Source of the DNA: Chondrilla cf. caribensis
Taxonomy: Eukaryota > Porifera > Demospongiae > Chondrillida > Chondrillidae
Assembly (NCBI GenBank): GCA_964020155.1
Contig: OZ026557.1
Span: 1,269,501-1,333,500 of the forward strand
Direction: 5' to 3'
Length of the DNA: 64,000 bases
Shown here: positions 23,563-36,450 of the stretch, in pieces
Layout: each line of letters starts with the position of its first letter
Numbering within the stretch: position 1 is the stretch's first letter
The notes under the pieces: model-generated
The model's input: the letters and a program-made list of their open reading frames with translations, nothing else
Told to the model about the DNA's origin: nothing
Databases searched by the model: none
Made by a program: the position numbers and the translations under genes

Positions 23563-25030
23563 ATGACGGAAGAAGCCACTGGTAAGCATATATACGTACA
23601 TATATACACTATAATACCTCTTCAAGACCACCTCACAATAGGCAATATGCATATGGCCACTAGCTACTTCCCAGTCTCATGATCAGGTAATCTTGTACTG
23701 TATTAGCTAGCTACTCCGGCCATACATTTATAACATCAGAATTAGGCTGACTGACCTGGTCAACCTCACAATAATTGTTAAGATCACTTTAGACTGGTCC
23801 TGTAGATGGTCTCATTTGTAAGGTTTCACTGCACATGGAGTATGCAGTCAGTGAACTCCAGACTCTCAACAAGATCCTCCTGTGCACATGATAGCTATAT
23901 GGCCATGGAGCTGTGATCGAAGTAATAACTGAACTGGGAGCTTGCATTACTGATACACATGCATGTATATAGCTATAGAGGTTGAATTTTGGTAGATTTC
24001 TACAGAACATGAAATATAATTTTATATTATTATTTATGAATACCTTTGCAGATAATACAATACTGGGTGCTAAGCCTTCAGTGAGTGAACTGATCACTCA
24101 GGTAGGAAGATGCATCTTCCACAAGTGGAAGGAGTTTGGAGATCATCTCCACATTCAGCCTAGTCTGATAGAGGCTGTACATAAGGAAGAGCTAGGTGAA
24201 TGTGAGAGTGCATTTAGATCTTTGTGTTCCAAGTGGTTGAAGGACAGCAACCAACGCACAGGAGACAGACCGAGAACATGGAGGACTGTACTGGATGCAG
24301 TTAGGAAGTGCAGGGAGGTCGGTGCTGCAGAAGATATAGAAAGGAGTTTGATAAAAGACCCACCTTCTCCGCCCCTTCTCCAATGCTCTATTAACTTTCC
24401 CACCAAATGTACGTAAGTTTGCACACATAGTGCATACCTGTATTATTGTTTGCACAAGTGATATCTGTGTGAGAGTAACATATGGATGAGTGGGAAAGTT
24501 ACAGTGGTCTTACATTTGAGGGAAGCGTCTTAGATTCTTCCCATAGTAAGTCTATCTACAGACATAGTACCATTGAACACACGATACTCAAACTTATTTA
24601 GCCTACAATACTGGTGAACTCACAAGAGCAACACTCAACAAAATCCCCTAGGTATGGTAATGTATTATGCTAATATGGAGGTGAACAGGAGGTCCCATGG
24701 TGTTTCAATTGTCTTGAGTGGCTCTACTTCATGCACAAATGTACGTATATACGTTGGTACATACATATGTACATGTATATATGTATCTTTCCCAGCTTTT
24801 CTCTTGCCCTCCTCACTACAATACTTGCTCTTCCTTGCCTTCTCAACTTAATCTGCCTCCTCTTTGTACTCTTCTGGGATTGCCCTATAATATGTCTTCA
24901 AATTTGTACAGTTGCAGAACACCACGGGGCTGTACTGTGTTATGTCTGTTCCAAATGGTATCATGCAAACGCATGTGGGACATGTCCATTTGGCTCACTA
25001 ACTGTTAATAGGATTCTATTAACGCCTTAG
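23563..25030 (+). CDS. Death-domain gene C2
   Basis: Exon 1 is 23563-23581 (MTEEAT, phase 1). The Death exon starts at 24052 after tttgcag and reads through HKWKEFGDHL, LIEAVHKEEL, CSKWLKDSN and TWRTVLDAVRKC. Unlike C1 and C3 it has no membrane anchor in the same exon. Instead it ends at overlapping donors TGTACGTAAGT. Using the GTAAGT donor (exon end 24412, phase 2) it joins an exon at 24796-25030 with a hydrophobic stretch (LLTTILALPCLLNLICLLFV) and a Cys-rich tail (CYVCSKWYHANACGTC), giving 204 residues. Using the GTACGT donor (exon end 24408, phase 1) it is in phase with the NB-ARC exon of A' at 33311. The Cys-rich tail could instead be a PHD-like transposon relic. Confidence 0.55.
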
Positions 25031-26559
25031 TGCAGCCCGAGATCTTTTGTCACATGACGTTCTCGTGATTTGATCGAATGATTACGCAAGAAAATCGATC
25101 GCACCCAATCTAAGATCGAAAGTACGTAACAAGAATAAGATACGTTCGGCATTCCTAACACTTTAATCCTTATCTACTTTGATTCAAATCCGTTTCTAAA
25201 GGTTTAAATCAAAGTATTGAAATTATACATGATTGCGTATTTTGATTCGAAAAGTTTTAGGGGATGGAGCGCAGCTATCGAAATGAGTTTATGATTAGAA
25301 ACTGAGCATTTTTGGTTATTTTATTCATCAAAAGTGCGCATTAGTGATAAAATGAAGATATAATACGATAATTCTGACATATATCGGTCCGTACCTCGAT
25401 TGTCTTCGGTGCTTTGTTTTGGCTCCCATTTATGTTCTCAGAACGATCAAAACTTCTTATCAAAGCCATTTTTTAGAATAGATATTAGGCGCTCAAAAGA
25501 AACATCCGATTGGGCTGAAGAAGTATCAAAACGATCGAAGATAATCTTACACAATAACACTTGATATCGGCGAGATAATGACGTAACCAAATTGTCACAT
25601 GACATTCATGTGACTTACAGCTCTCGCTCTAGATCTTCTGTATGATATTTGCCATGTTCGCCCGCCATTTCAGGAAAGCCTCCAGAAGGATCATCTATCG
25701 TTTAAAAGTAAGTTTAAATGATTCTCCAACTTTTCCATGTGGGGGAAATTGATCCAATGATCTGAAATGAAGTTATGCCAATAAATAGTCGACATTTTCT
25801 ATTCAAAATTAGTTTTTTGTGTGATTCTCCAAAACGGTTTGAGATATCAAATTCCCCCACATACAATTGTTGACAAATCTTACTAGCTACTAGAAAATGC
25901 TCTTAGATGGTCTCGGAGGCTTTTTTAAAATGGCGGGCGACGTTTTTCCGTATTTTGGTGCGTCTTCTAAACGTTTCAATATATGAAAAAGTACATCACC
26001 AAATCTTTCGAAATAAACGTCATCTTACTAAAGACATATCTAAAAATGCTTCAAGAACTTTAGATTTCCTCTCGAACGTTAATGAGATGAAATATAAGTC
26101 AAAGAAATTACCCAAAAATCGGCGATCACTGGAAGCCATACAAGTGCAATTGGACATGTCCCACATGCGAAGTGTGTTCACTTGATAAATCTGTTGAACA
26201 TTACGAAAGTCTAAGTTTTCAAGATGATTTCAATTGGTTAGCTAATATGTATGTGGATTTTGCAAAAAAAGGTCTGGTAATTTAAAAGGAAACTGCTTTA
26301 TACTAAGTAATATTAGAAACTGCTCTAATATAAAAATACTTCTTGTATGATCCTAAATCAGATGTTAACTTCCATTAACAAAATGAAGAAAAACAATTAT
26401 ATTTGAAGGACACTTGTGCGTATGCTTATTTTGATCCCTGAACAAAAGTTGCAATATTATATTTAAGATCATTATAATGTTATAGTGTATAAACCAGTAC
26501 TAATTAAATCATCTGTAAGTAATTGTTATAGCCCGAGGGCGTCATGCTGCGATATTGGG
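25031..26559. other. Transposon-like non-coding region
   Basis: No intact gene is seen. Two inverted, imperfect copies of a roughly 50-bp segment containing AAATGGCGGGCGA lie at about 25650-25700 (minus) and 25905-25960 (plus), suggesting terminal repeats of a small element. GTCACATGA and TCATGTGAC form a short palindrome near 25592-25613. A 92-codon open frame at 25907-26185 has no recognised domain. Confidence 0.4.
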
Positions 26560-26900
26560 AATTCTAGTCGCTTCCAATTCGTTTCAAAGAAAGATGCCGA
26601 AGCTGCACAGAAAAGTTATGTTCCACCCAACACTGAGAGCTGAACACAGTGGGCTCTAAAGGTTTTTGCGGAGTGAAAGCAGGCATGAAAGTTCATTGGC
26701 CAAGATTGCTGCCCGGAGGACTTGCTCGAAAGAGCAGACCCTATCGAACTGGCTCTGTTCACTGTGACGTTAGACAGGCCAAAGGTGAATATTACACTCC
26801 GTTGACAATTGACAGGGCTTCTGAGGTTTATGAGGTCAATAAATCTGCACCAAACTTCATGGACAAGAAGGACACTCGTTTTGCTTTGATTATACTAATT
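26560..26900 (+). mobile_element. Crypton-like tyrosine-recombinase relic
   Basis: Reading across frames gives pieces such as FVSKKDAEAAQKSYVPPNTE, TQWALKVFAE, CPEDLLERA and APNFMDKKDTRF. These resemble the N-terminal part of Crypton-derived (DUF3504/QRICH1-type) proteins in order and spacing. At least two frameshifts and stops separate them, and the catalytic part is absent. The assignment rests on remembered family patterns only. Confidence 0.45.
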
Positions 26901-26993
26901 TATAGCCAACATTTTACAGTACTTCATTCTTGTGTACTGCTTACTGATTATTGAGTTCAATGACATTCATAACTTTTTAATGAAATCGTTGTG

Positions 26994-27033
26994 GTTTGAC
27001 CTGTACTGATATGCCAAATCAGCACAGGTCAAT
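26994..27033. repeat. Imperfect 15-bp hairpin
   Basis: TTGACCTGTACTGAT and ATCAGCACAGGTCAA face each other around a short AT-rich loop with one mismatch. It lies just downstream of the Crypton-like relic and could be an element end. No further function is suggested. Confidence 0.5.
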
Positions 27034-30000
27034 CCCCATATCTGCATAGGTCAAGTGAGCAGCCCTGGGCTCTTACGTGATATGAACACTATCACGGGTG
27101 GTTGCCATAGTAACAGGTGATATGTTGATTTATAGTTCAGATTATATGGCAGAGTCAAATTCTCATGCAGATTCTGATCAAATCAATCAAATGGAAACTT
27201 GCAATCAAAGCAAACGTAATGTGTTAATGCATCACAAATACAATTAAACACAATATCAAACACTACATGTCATAGATGATAGAGATGGATATTACATATT
27301 TATACAGGAAAACCCCGTCAGTTACAAGACTGATCTCCCCAGGGGTCCTGTTCAATACATACATAACACGCAATAAATGGTGAGATTGTAAGACATAAAT
27401 TACATAAAATAAGAGAAATAAAATGCAAAATAATGATAATTATGTCAAGGAGAATTGAAGTACCAAAGAGTCAAGTTACGTAAAACCTCAGGAAGAGCAT
27501 TCCAGTCTTGAGCTCCTCTGTAAGTAAAAGAATTTCTGAGATAATCACAATTTGGATAAGTCAATTGAAAGTTTATCAGCAGATCTCGTTTCTCTACCTC
27601 TAGCATCTTTGTTCGATATGAACCAGTGTGTCAGTTTTTCTGGGCATTGTATCAATGCACAACGGTGTACCATGTAACGTCTGTTGTTGTGTCTTCTCTG
27701 CAATAGGTTGCACATTTTTAGTTTTGCCACATTTCCTCCAGGACATTCTGGGAGGCATGTTCAAAACAAAACACAAACAGCTGTTCTGGACACATTCTAG
27801 CTTCTGTTGAAGTTGTTGTGTACATTCTTGCCACACTACAGAGCAGTAATCAAGATGTGGCAATATGAGTGATTTATATAGCTGAAGTTTAAGATTGAGA
27901 GGGAGGACATTTGTCAACTTTTTGAGGCCAGCAAGCACACCAGAACATTTCTGTCTTAGGGTGGAGATGTGCTCAGTACATTTGAGACGGTTGTCAATAG
28001 TGACACCCAAACATTTCACAGAATGACAAACCTTCAGATTATGATTACCCACATGAATATCGACATTGTGGAGCTCCTTTTCTCTTCTACGTTTTGATAA
28101 AAACATCAGTTGCATTTTATCTTCATTTATGTGCAACCCATTTCCCGCAACCCATTCAGTGATGTTATTAAGAACTGACTCTAGTCCTTGTTTTAATTCT
28201 TGAGTGGAGTCAGCCATTACAGAAACTGTAGTGTCATCAGCGTATTGTTTTATTGATCGACCCAAGGGTAACAGTCTTAGGTAAGTCATTCACATAAATA
28301 GTAAAAAGGAGGGGACCCAAAATCGACCCCTGAAGCACACGTCGTTGGATTTGTGTCCAAGATGACTGGGCAGTTCCAATACATACATGTTGTTGTCAGT
28401 CACTAAGATAGCTTTGAAACCATTGTAAAGCAATGCCAGTAATTCCGTATATTCTCAATTTCCACAAAAGAACTTGATGACCCACCGTGTCAAAGGCTTT
28501 ACTGAAATCAATCATAGCAATGCCAGTCAACTTATCATCATTCAAAGCTCTTTTCCAATCTTCCGTCATGGACATCAGTGCGTCTTGGGTGACATGTTGC
28601 AGGCCGAAACCAAACTGTGACGGACTAAGAACTGAGTTGTACTAAAGGTATGCATGTGTACAACTGATGGTGAACTAGTTTTTCAAACACTTTACCCATA
28701 ACAGGCAAAATGGAAATAAGTCTAAAGTTACTCACATCATGATTCTGACCACCTTGTGCATGGGGGCTACATTGGCGAGTTTCCACTCTTTAGGGAAAGT
28801 ACCATGACAGAGGCTGTAGTTGAACAACTGGGTAAGACTCTGTGAAATACCAGCAGCACATAATCTAAGCCAACTAGCTCGGAGTCCATCAGCACCAGCT
28901 GCCTTGTTCACATCAAGACTACATAATAAATCATAAACCTCATCAACTGAACAGCAATTTTCTTAAAGCCAAAGACACTGTCCACTGGACTTATATCGCA
29001 CGAGTTAGGGGTGCGGGCACTTTTAATTCCACTCAACGCAGAAAAGTGTGAACTGAGTACATCCACCATATCTCCATGTTCAGTATGGGCAGTGTTATTG
29101 TGCCATACCTCACTTACTTGATGTATACCCCTGCCCAGTATGCTATCGAGCTTCTTCCAGACCTCTTTTGGGTTGTTGTTTGTCTGCTTAGTTACTCTGT
29201 CAAAGTGCCAATTTGGCTATTATTAGTAATTTCAAGGATCTTGTGACAGTGTTTCTCATTAGCCTATAAGATGCCCAGTCTTCAACTTTCTTTGATTTTT
29301 TAGCTCTCCTACTCAATAGATCCCTCTTTAACATAAGTTTCCTTATGTTAGAATCAATCCAAGGAAGATTCTGCTTTCCTCCTCTCAATCTAAGTTGTCT
29401 AGTAGGGGCATGTTTCTCTAGGATACCCAGAAACAAACATTTCCAAAATTGCCACATGTCGTCCACAGAGCCAAGATTATCCATCAAGTTCCAAGGAGCA
29501 CTCAAGTAACTTCTCAACATTGCATCGGCTGAAACACCTGACTGTACGAATACAAGATTTTGACAGAGTAGGTTTCATTTTAAATTTACCATATATCATG
29601 CAGTGATCAATATTACACAAGTCCTTACAACCAGATTCAGCGAACAGATTTGAATCAGAGCACAACAATAGATCAATTAAAGTGCTTGAAGACTGAGTAA
29701 TTTTAGTTGGATCAACTATGAGTTGTTGTAAATCATATTCAGACATCAAATTACCAAGGGAGATAGTATGACTTTCGAATTTCAACATATTACAGTTAAA
29801 GTCGCCCATCAAGACAACTGGCAAATTTACTTGAGTGACCAAGTCCATCATTTCGCAGAGAGAATCCATCCAAGTATTTTGTTCATTTGGTTATCTATAA
29901 ATATTACCAATAAGAAACTTCATGTCACCAGCTTTTACCTCAACCCATACAACTGACGAACTTTCAAGGTCACTCCTTCTCACACTCTTGACACCATTCG

Positions 30001-30296
30001 AAACATACACTAATACTCCACCACCAGATTTCCCATCTCTGTCACTGTCCAACCATGTTTCACTAAGTCCAAACAAAACATTACAGGTGCTGACCATCCC
30101 AATAAGCAGATCCTTTATTTCGTCTAGTTTTGGATATAAACTTCTGGTGTTAAGATGTGCTAGATAAATACCACTATAACAAAACCCAGATCACTATGTG
30201 GTAGAGGAAGTTGGCTATAATGATCCATGCTGAGTGAATCAACCAGAGTTTCATCACTAGGTTCAGAAAAGGGCATTTGGGCATCACTATAAGGTA

Positions 30297-32954
30297 CCGT
30301 AGAGACTGGTTGTTAAGCGTATGCGCTTATGATAGTAAGCGGAAAGGAATTATGCGCCTAACAAACGGTATGCGCTTATCGAACGATTGGTGCATATTGA
30401 CGCCCAGAGCCATTAGGTCGTATCGGGCAGGACCGAGTGCAGCAAAATCGAGCCGACGGTTACCGAAATGGCCTTAGGTGGCACCAGTGAGGCTCCATCT
30501 CCTTCAGCAGCTGTTTAGCCCTAGTTTTGAATCAAAATCCTTTTATTTTATCCCCTGCTTGCGCAGTTTCTTGTATTCGTCGTAAAGAACCACTTCGAGC
30601 TCTGGAAACCTACATTTGCGGGAGAACTTCACTCTCTTGGACCCTTTACTGCTCTTCTTGATTTTGGCCTCGTCAGAAACCCAGCGCCCGATCGTTTTAG
30701 TGTTCAAGGCGAAATGCTTTGACGTCTGGTACAGATTACTGTCGCCATAGACACACAGGGTCATTATAACCATAGACCCTATAAAACCGGGACTGGAAAC
30801 TCCCGCTGTTATGGGCACCAAGCGTGTTGCACAGTAAACATTGGTGACATCATTGACCGCGCGAATTTTTTTGGTTGCTAGAAGTGATAACAGTGTAGTG
30901 TCGAAATGACGTCATTTCAATTGACGGGCGACCCATAAATTTTACTCTTAAATATTTCGAGAAGGGTAGCTGAGGCCATAATCGGCAATAATAACACAGG
31001 CTATAGAGCTAACAATATGTATTCTGTGAATACATAATATTGTACACAGACATGTCTCGGAGATATCCAAGCATAAACGGAAACGTCCGGCTATTGTTCA
31101 CTAGAGAATTTGTGTACACAGTCAACGGTACGATTGAAGCATTCGAACGAAGATTTCGTCCGATTAAATCCTTACGAACGTAATTTTTTGTTGCTAACGT
31201 TGTGGATTACATTATTTTTGATCAAGTAGAAAGGTATATAACGTAGTAAGTTGCCGCTTCTTTGTGAAAGTGTGTACACAAAGTTACGAAGGCTTTTTAG
31301 GCCTTTATTCTATATTCCGTTAACATCGATCGATGAATACATTCGAAAGAGCGTAAATAGGTTTAAAACTAAAAGTTTCTTCCTACTGAAATAAAAATTG
31401 GGGGAAATATGGCTTGAAGGCACAGAAAGAAAAGAAAAAGAAAATGTATAACGCCCACGCAAGTGCAACACGCTTGGTGACATATAGGCGTCATGGTTAT
31501 TATTGTAATACATGCGTAATAACGTATATAAATTCAACAGTTTCCAGTCCCGGTTTTATAGGGTCTATGTTATAACGGACCCCGAAAATAACAATAAAAT
31601 GGTGGACGCATATCAACCGCGAAAACATATTGCATTTATAGCAGCAGAGGAATAATAATAAATCTTTTTTTGATATGTACCAATAGTTTCAACCTTCTTT
31701 TAAAGTCTAAGTACGAAATCGATTGAATAGCATGTAACAAGAAGCTGTAAACACGTCATAAGAATATTATACTTCCGGGTAAAAATCGCGTTTTCCGCAT
31801 CAGTAGATGGCCTTGGATGAATTTCAAATTGGTATCTAATGAAAGAGTTTATCAACATATAAATATCTGCCGTGAGGGAAGTTGTTATAAGCTCAAACAC
31901 AAAAGTTATAACTAAAAATGTACTGAAATACGCATAGAATGTGCGGGGAAATAGGTGAAATGTTCGCATAACTTTGACATACCTGATTATAACATTTTCC
32001 CTCACGGTCAGAATGTAGACGACGTCGTTCTCTATCGTTATAATACACAATGATACGCGAAAAGGTCCATCTACTCATGCGGCAAACACCGTTTTTTGAG
32101 GAACGACCTCGCGGACGCCATTTAATGTGACGTTGCTATAGTTATTACGCAAGGCATTATGAAGGAATAGCCGTCTTTTCGTATATTGCGAGGTTCCTGA
32201 AGATCGTCCGCTATCCAAGTCAACTTTGAGAATTCCTAAAGGTATGTATTTTGATTTTGCGCTGGGATGAAGTGTGCGTGCGGTTTCTTGAAGTAATTCA
32301 ATCGCAAACCTTTGCGATAAGTTGCCATAATGTTTCGATTTACGATGTTTTATGCGCTTTCTTGGCCAATTTGGTCGTTCGTTTTAGCGCATGAGTTTAT
32401 TTCCATCTAATGCAAATTGTGATAACGTTTAATCGTTTTCTGATTGCATGTCAGAATTGCTACAGTTACATAAAGCATGTCTTTTATCGTAAGTTTGTCG
32501 CCTGCACGAATTCATTGCGCAATCAATTCTCAGCGACTCGTGACGTAGGTGATAAATATTCAACATTCCGATCATTAGACACCCTAAATCTCCCAACTAC
32601 GGATGTACGTTATAACTACCTTGTGCGCACTCTAAACTACGTGCTGTCGCGATAGAAGCGTATCACTTCCAGCTTGAATTCTCGAGTGTAACTTTTACAC
32701 ACAGAGGTTGGCTTAGCTACCGAAACGCTGCAGTCGAGAGTTGTCTGAACCAAAGAAGAAGCTCTGGCCATGGTGATAAATCGCAAACGAAACCTAGCGT
32801 TGAAACAGCTGAATATGCGCCTGACAAATAGACAGAGTACACAAACGTGGCGTATGCGCTTAATTTATATGGCCTTAGATGAACATGAGACTATGCGCCT
32901 CATGTGTAGGGTGCGCTTATATGATGAGATGCGCTTAACAACCAGTCTCTACGG
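30297..32954 (-). mobile_element. pogo-like DNA transposon with 24-bp TIRs
   Basis: The ends CCGTAGAGACTGGTTGTTAA (left) and its complement (right, ending 32954) are flanked by TA on both sides, the target site of Tc1/mariner-pogo elements. Subterminal motifs TATGCGCTTA and ATGCGCC recur near both ends. On the minus strand 30543-30780 encodes a DNA-binding HTH of CENP-B/Brinker type (LYQTSKHFALNTKTIGRWV, then FPELEVVLYDEY). No DDE catalytic domain is seen, so it is non-autonomous. It sits inside the LINE and is itself interrupted at 30770. Confidence 0.7.
30770..31569. mobile_element. 800-bp TIR element nested in the pogo-like element
   Basis: The inverted ends CATAGACCCTATAAAACCGG (left) and its complement (right) extend about 28 bp. 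Both flanks carry TTATAA (30764-30769 and 31570-31575), the piggyBac target duplication, and the match extends to TTATAAC, so a 7-8-bp duplication of another superfamily is an alternative. It interrupts the HTH reading frame of the outer element. No transposase is seen inside. Confidence 0.65.
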
Positions 32955-33310
32955 TAGCTCATCCAAAAGACATTTAGTACAAAACCATGAACAGTTTTCC
33001 CCGTTTGTCTCTAAGTTCACCGTATACCTCATTTGCTAGACTCGCACATGCAATTAGCAAGCATCCATTCTTCACATCCATCACAAAAATACCGATTTGG
33101 TTCTTACGGACTGGCTTTCCACAAATTTGAAAAAACCTCCATGAAATATCAAAGGATTGTACTTAATCGTTTGTTGCAGTACTGCAGCATTTGAAATTGC
33201 TCTTATGTAACATTACTGTTTGTAACAAACATTTACCAAGATAAATTTGGATTTGTTACAAGAGGTTTATACTGTATTTACCAATAACTGTATTTTATCT
33301 CTCCTCACAG

Positions 33311-36300
33311 TCCTCCTAGTCATGCTGGTAGTGGTGGGTGTACTACTGCTCTTGTACATGTTTTGGTACTGCTGTTCCAGTCAGGCTCAGTTGGAATATA
33401 CGGGACTTCCCCTGACACCAAAGGTATTTGTCAACAGAGAACAGGAGCAGTTTGACATCATCAACTCTCTCACCACCAGTGGGCCTAACCACTCTCACAT
33501 AGTCACTGTAACAGGAGCTCCCGGTCACGGTAAGAGTGCACTAGCCACTGTGTGTGGGTACATACTGCACAACATGGGGATACGAGTCAGGCACGTTGAT
33601 CTGCAAGGAGTGTACACTGAGGAAGACTTCATTGATGGCATTCTAGACGCTCTCTCCTCTGGAACTAACCAGAAGCCTCCCACCCGAATAAACCTAATGC
33701 AGAGTGTGAAGAAAGTGGTTGATACAGTCATCCTGATACTGGACAATGCTGATTGCTTCACTTTGTCGGAATCACAAAGAGAAAACTTCATATCTCTGAT
33801 AAACGGTGTTGTGCATAATTCAAATGGGTTTGTCAAGGTTATCATCACAACACAGTATGGATTGTCATTCAAGGATCATGGACTACACGTGGCAATCCGG
33901 AACCTAACACTACAGCACTCTTTACAGCTATTTATTCGCCGCAACCCACTTCAGATCGAAAGCCTAACTGTTGATGAGTTTTTGGAGAAACTAATGTCTG
34001 ATCCGTTGGTATCCTTGAGTGAAGACAACACAGAGTATGGGATGAAGAGGATTTTCTCATTTGCCATGAAACACCTCAGTGAAAATGATCGCATGTGTTT
34101 TGTGCTGGCTTCACTCTTCCCTAGTTCATTCGCGGAACACACGGCTACCTCTGTACTGACACACTTTGTTAATGACACTGGATGTCTACATCGGTTGCAG
34201 TCCCGTTCTTTGATTGAATACTCCTACTGCAATGGGGTGAAACGATACCATGTCCTGAGCCTACTCAAGCAACACGGGAATGACATTCGAACGGACGACA
34301 TTGATGTGATAAAGTTTCAGGTACACCTCACACTCCACCACATGTCCCACCCTTTGCAATCACAAACACACCAACAGTGGGTCCTTCAGGAACACCTGAA
34401 CACAGAGACACACACAGTACGGTACTTGATGGAGAATTTCAATGTAACGAAAAATTCTATAGCGACAGAGGGTGAGATGAGTATAGTGGTCCACTTTGCT
34501 GTGGAATCATTCAATCTGCTCCCGTTTCATCATCCTTTACATGTGGTTGAAGCATTTTGGGCCAACATTCAGGACATGTGTCGTGAGACTATTCAACACA
34601 GTGTTAGTATGGGAGCATGTCAGACCAATTTTCCCGACTGCCTCAAGTTTCACTTAAAAGTGGCACAAGTTTCATTCCACTCTAAGTGGACTCATCTTCT
34701 CAAAGGAGTGGATTTTGAGGATCTAGGTGACCTACAGGTAGGATCACTGATAGAGGCTGGCTGTGTGGATGTGTCCACTGCAGTGAAACTGCTGGCATAC
34801 ACGGCCAAATATGTTGAGACACAGGGGAACACTACGACTTACCAGGAGCTACTGAATACCATACAAACACTACAGAATCGAACCATAACTCAGTCGGACT
34901 TTGAACAAGTGATGGAGTATGATATTGGGACCATATTGTACGAACTAGCGGAATACGACTTGGCTATTGAGTTCCTCAACGCCTGCTCCAATACGAGCAA
35001 GCGATCTCAGGCTACCAAGCTCATAGTGGAGTCGTACAAGGAGACTGGTAGATGGGCTGAAGCTGAGAATGTCACCACAAGAACTAAAGACCTCCTCTTC
35101 CAGCAAACAAAGGATCTTAATGTTCTGTTCGGAGTTATCGGGGAGAGTAACTACAGTTTGCGTGAAATGTACAACGAAAACAACATGCACCAGGTTAACA
35201 GAACCGTGCCTCTAATTGTAATGTTCTCCACTGTATTTAAGCTACATGGTGAATCAATGATGGATCTAGTGGACATGATGCTGTCCTTAAATAATTCTGT
35301 GTTTGCAGAAGAAGTGAACAAAGACATACAAACGTTTACACTAAACACAAAACAATTTGTGGACAACATAACAGAGGCAGGAGTGAACTTGATGTCTCTC
35401 GTGGAGGAGCAGTGTACAGGGGAAGGTGACAGTGATGCTACAGAAAATTGCATGACTGCTGTGAAGTTGTACGGTGATGTACAAAAGGTCAGATTTCCAC
35501 TCATGACACTCCTGGCACGGCTCTTACATACACACATAAAGTGTATGCTAGAGTTGGAATCACAAACAAGTGAAAAGGTTCAAAATTTGCTCTATGAACG
35601 ACACAACTGGTTCATACCATACAATGACATCCTTAATGCAACACGCGAGGGGCTAAAGGTTGAACAAGAGTTCATGGAGAAGGTTTTGGATGAAGTGAAA
35701 CAATCCCAAAGCCAGGCTCTGAAAGAGGACCTGTTGTTACAGTTCAACATGGGACAGTTTCTGGCACTGTTTTACACCAGGGTGGGGAAACTAAAACAGG
35801 CAAAGTTGATTGCCGACAATGCCCTTCACTTTCTTCCCAATGTTGAAGTCGAGAGAAAAACACATCGTTACCTGCAGCTGCAGTTTCTGTTGGCTAGGAT
35901 TCAGTATTCTCTTGGAAACTATTCAGTGGCATTGGAAATACTGAGAAATTGCTCCCTCACTATAGCAGTGTCAGATCTGAAACTACCTGTACTGGCTGAC
36001 CCAGCAGGGAAGGAACTGATGAAGGCATATCACGACCTCATACCATCAGAACTACAAGTGGTATTCGATGTCATGACAGTTGTGAAGAGAACTGTACTAG
36101 CAAGGGTATCGGTCGTAAAGTACAGCCGTAGTGAAGAGCTTGCATTGTTTATAATACTCTATGTGACAATCTATGTTGCTATGGTTGGAACAGTTGTGAG
36201 CATCATTGACGGACACTACTTCATATACCATCTCTACACCTCAAGGAGCCCGATGTACAAGATGTGCTATACCACACTGACCACGGATATGCCGATGGAG

Positions 36301-36450
36301 AGGCCATTTTTATCCCTCATCATATGGACCAACCTACCACCACTGTTGAAGTACGTCCTCGTTACAGTCAGTACTGCCATGATAGGGAGTGTTACATACT
36401 ACGTACATTGGCATCTGTACTACATCTTGTACTATTGTAACTTTGTCTAA
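33311..36450 (+). CDS. Gene A': TM-NB-ARC-helical repeat-TM exon, paralogue of A
   Basis: One long exon with the same phase-1 acceptor (tcctcacag|TC) as gene A; the homology extends about 70 bp into the upstream intron. The frame is 1,046 codons. It starts with a hydrophobic segment (VMLVVVGVLLLLYMFW), then the P-loop GAPGHGKSAL, Walker B VILILDNAD and VIITTQ. The segment containing the GxP motif is missing: relative to A, 27 residues are deleted between RRNP and LQIESL (junction near 33949). It retains the 237-residue middle region that A lacks. C-terminal hydrophobic segments match A. No Death exon lies immediately upstream. If transcribed alone, translation could begin at ATG 33322; alternatively it is spliced to C2 (24408, in phase) across a transposon-filled intron, giving 1,171 residues. 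Confidence 0.7.

Larger units (their letters stand above)
27310..33130 (-). mobile_element. Degenerate LINE, split by a nested DNA transposon
   Basis: On the minus strand the order is a PHD-like zinc finger near 33000-33120 (QICGKPVRKNQIGIF, then DGCEEW after a frameshift), an apurinic-type endonuclease at about 30180-29480 (FGLSETWLDSD, VLMGDFNCNM, NIDHCMI) and a reverse transcriptase ([20 protein letters not shown] near 28330, QYADDTT near 28240, LGVTIDNRL). Frameshifts, including one just before the YADD box, make it inactive. The organisation fits the CR1/L2/Jockey group. The LINE is interrupted between about 30295 and 32956 by a TIR element, and coding homology resumes on both sides. Confidence 0.75.

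Noticed and set aside
32770..33039. Plus-strand 89-codon open frame with repeated MRL residues
   Set aside because: It translates the subterminal ATGCGC repeats of the pogo-like element and crosses its terminal repeat into the LINE.
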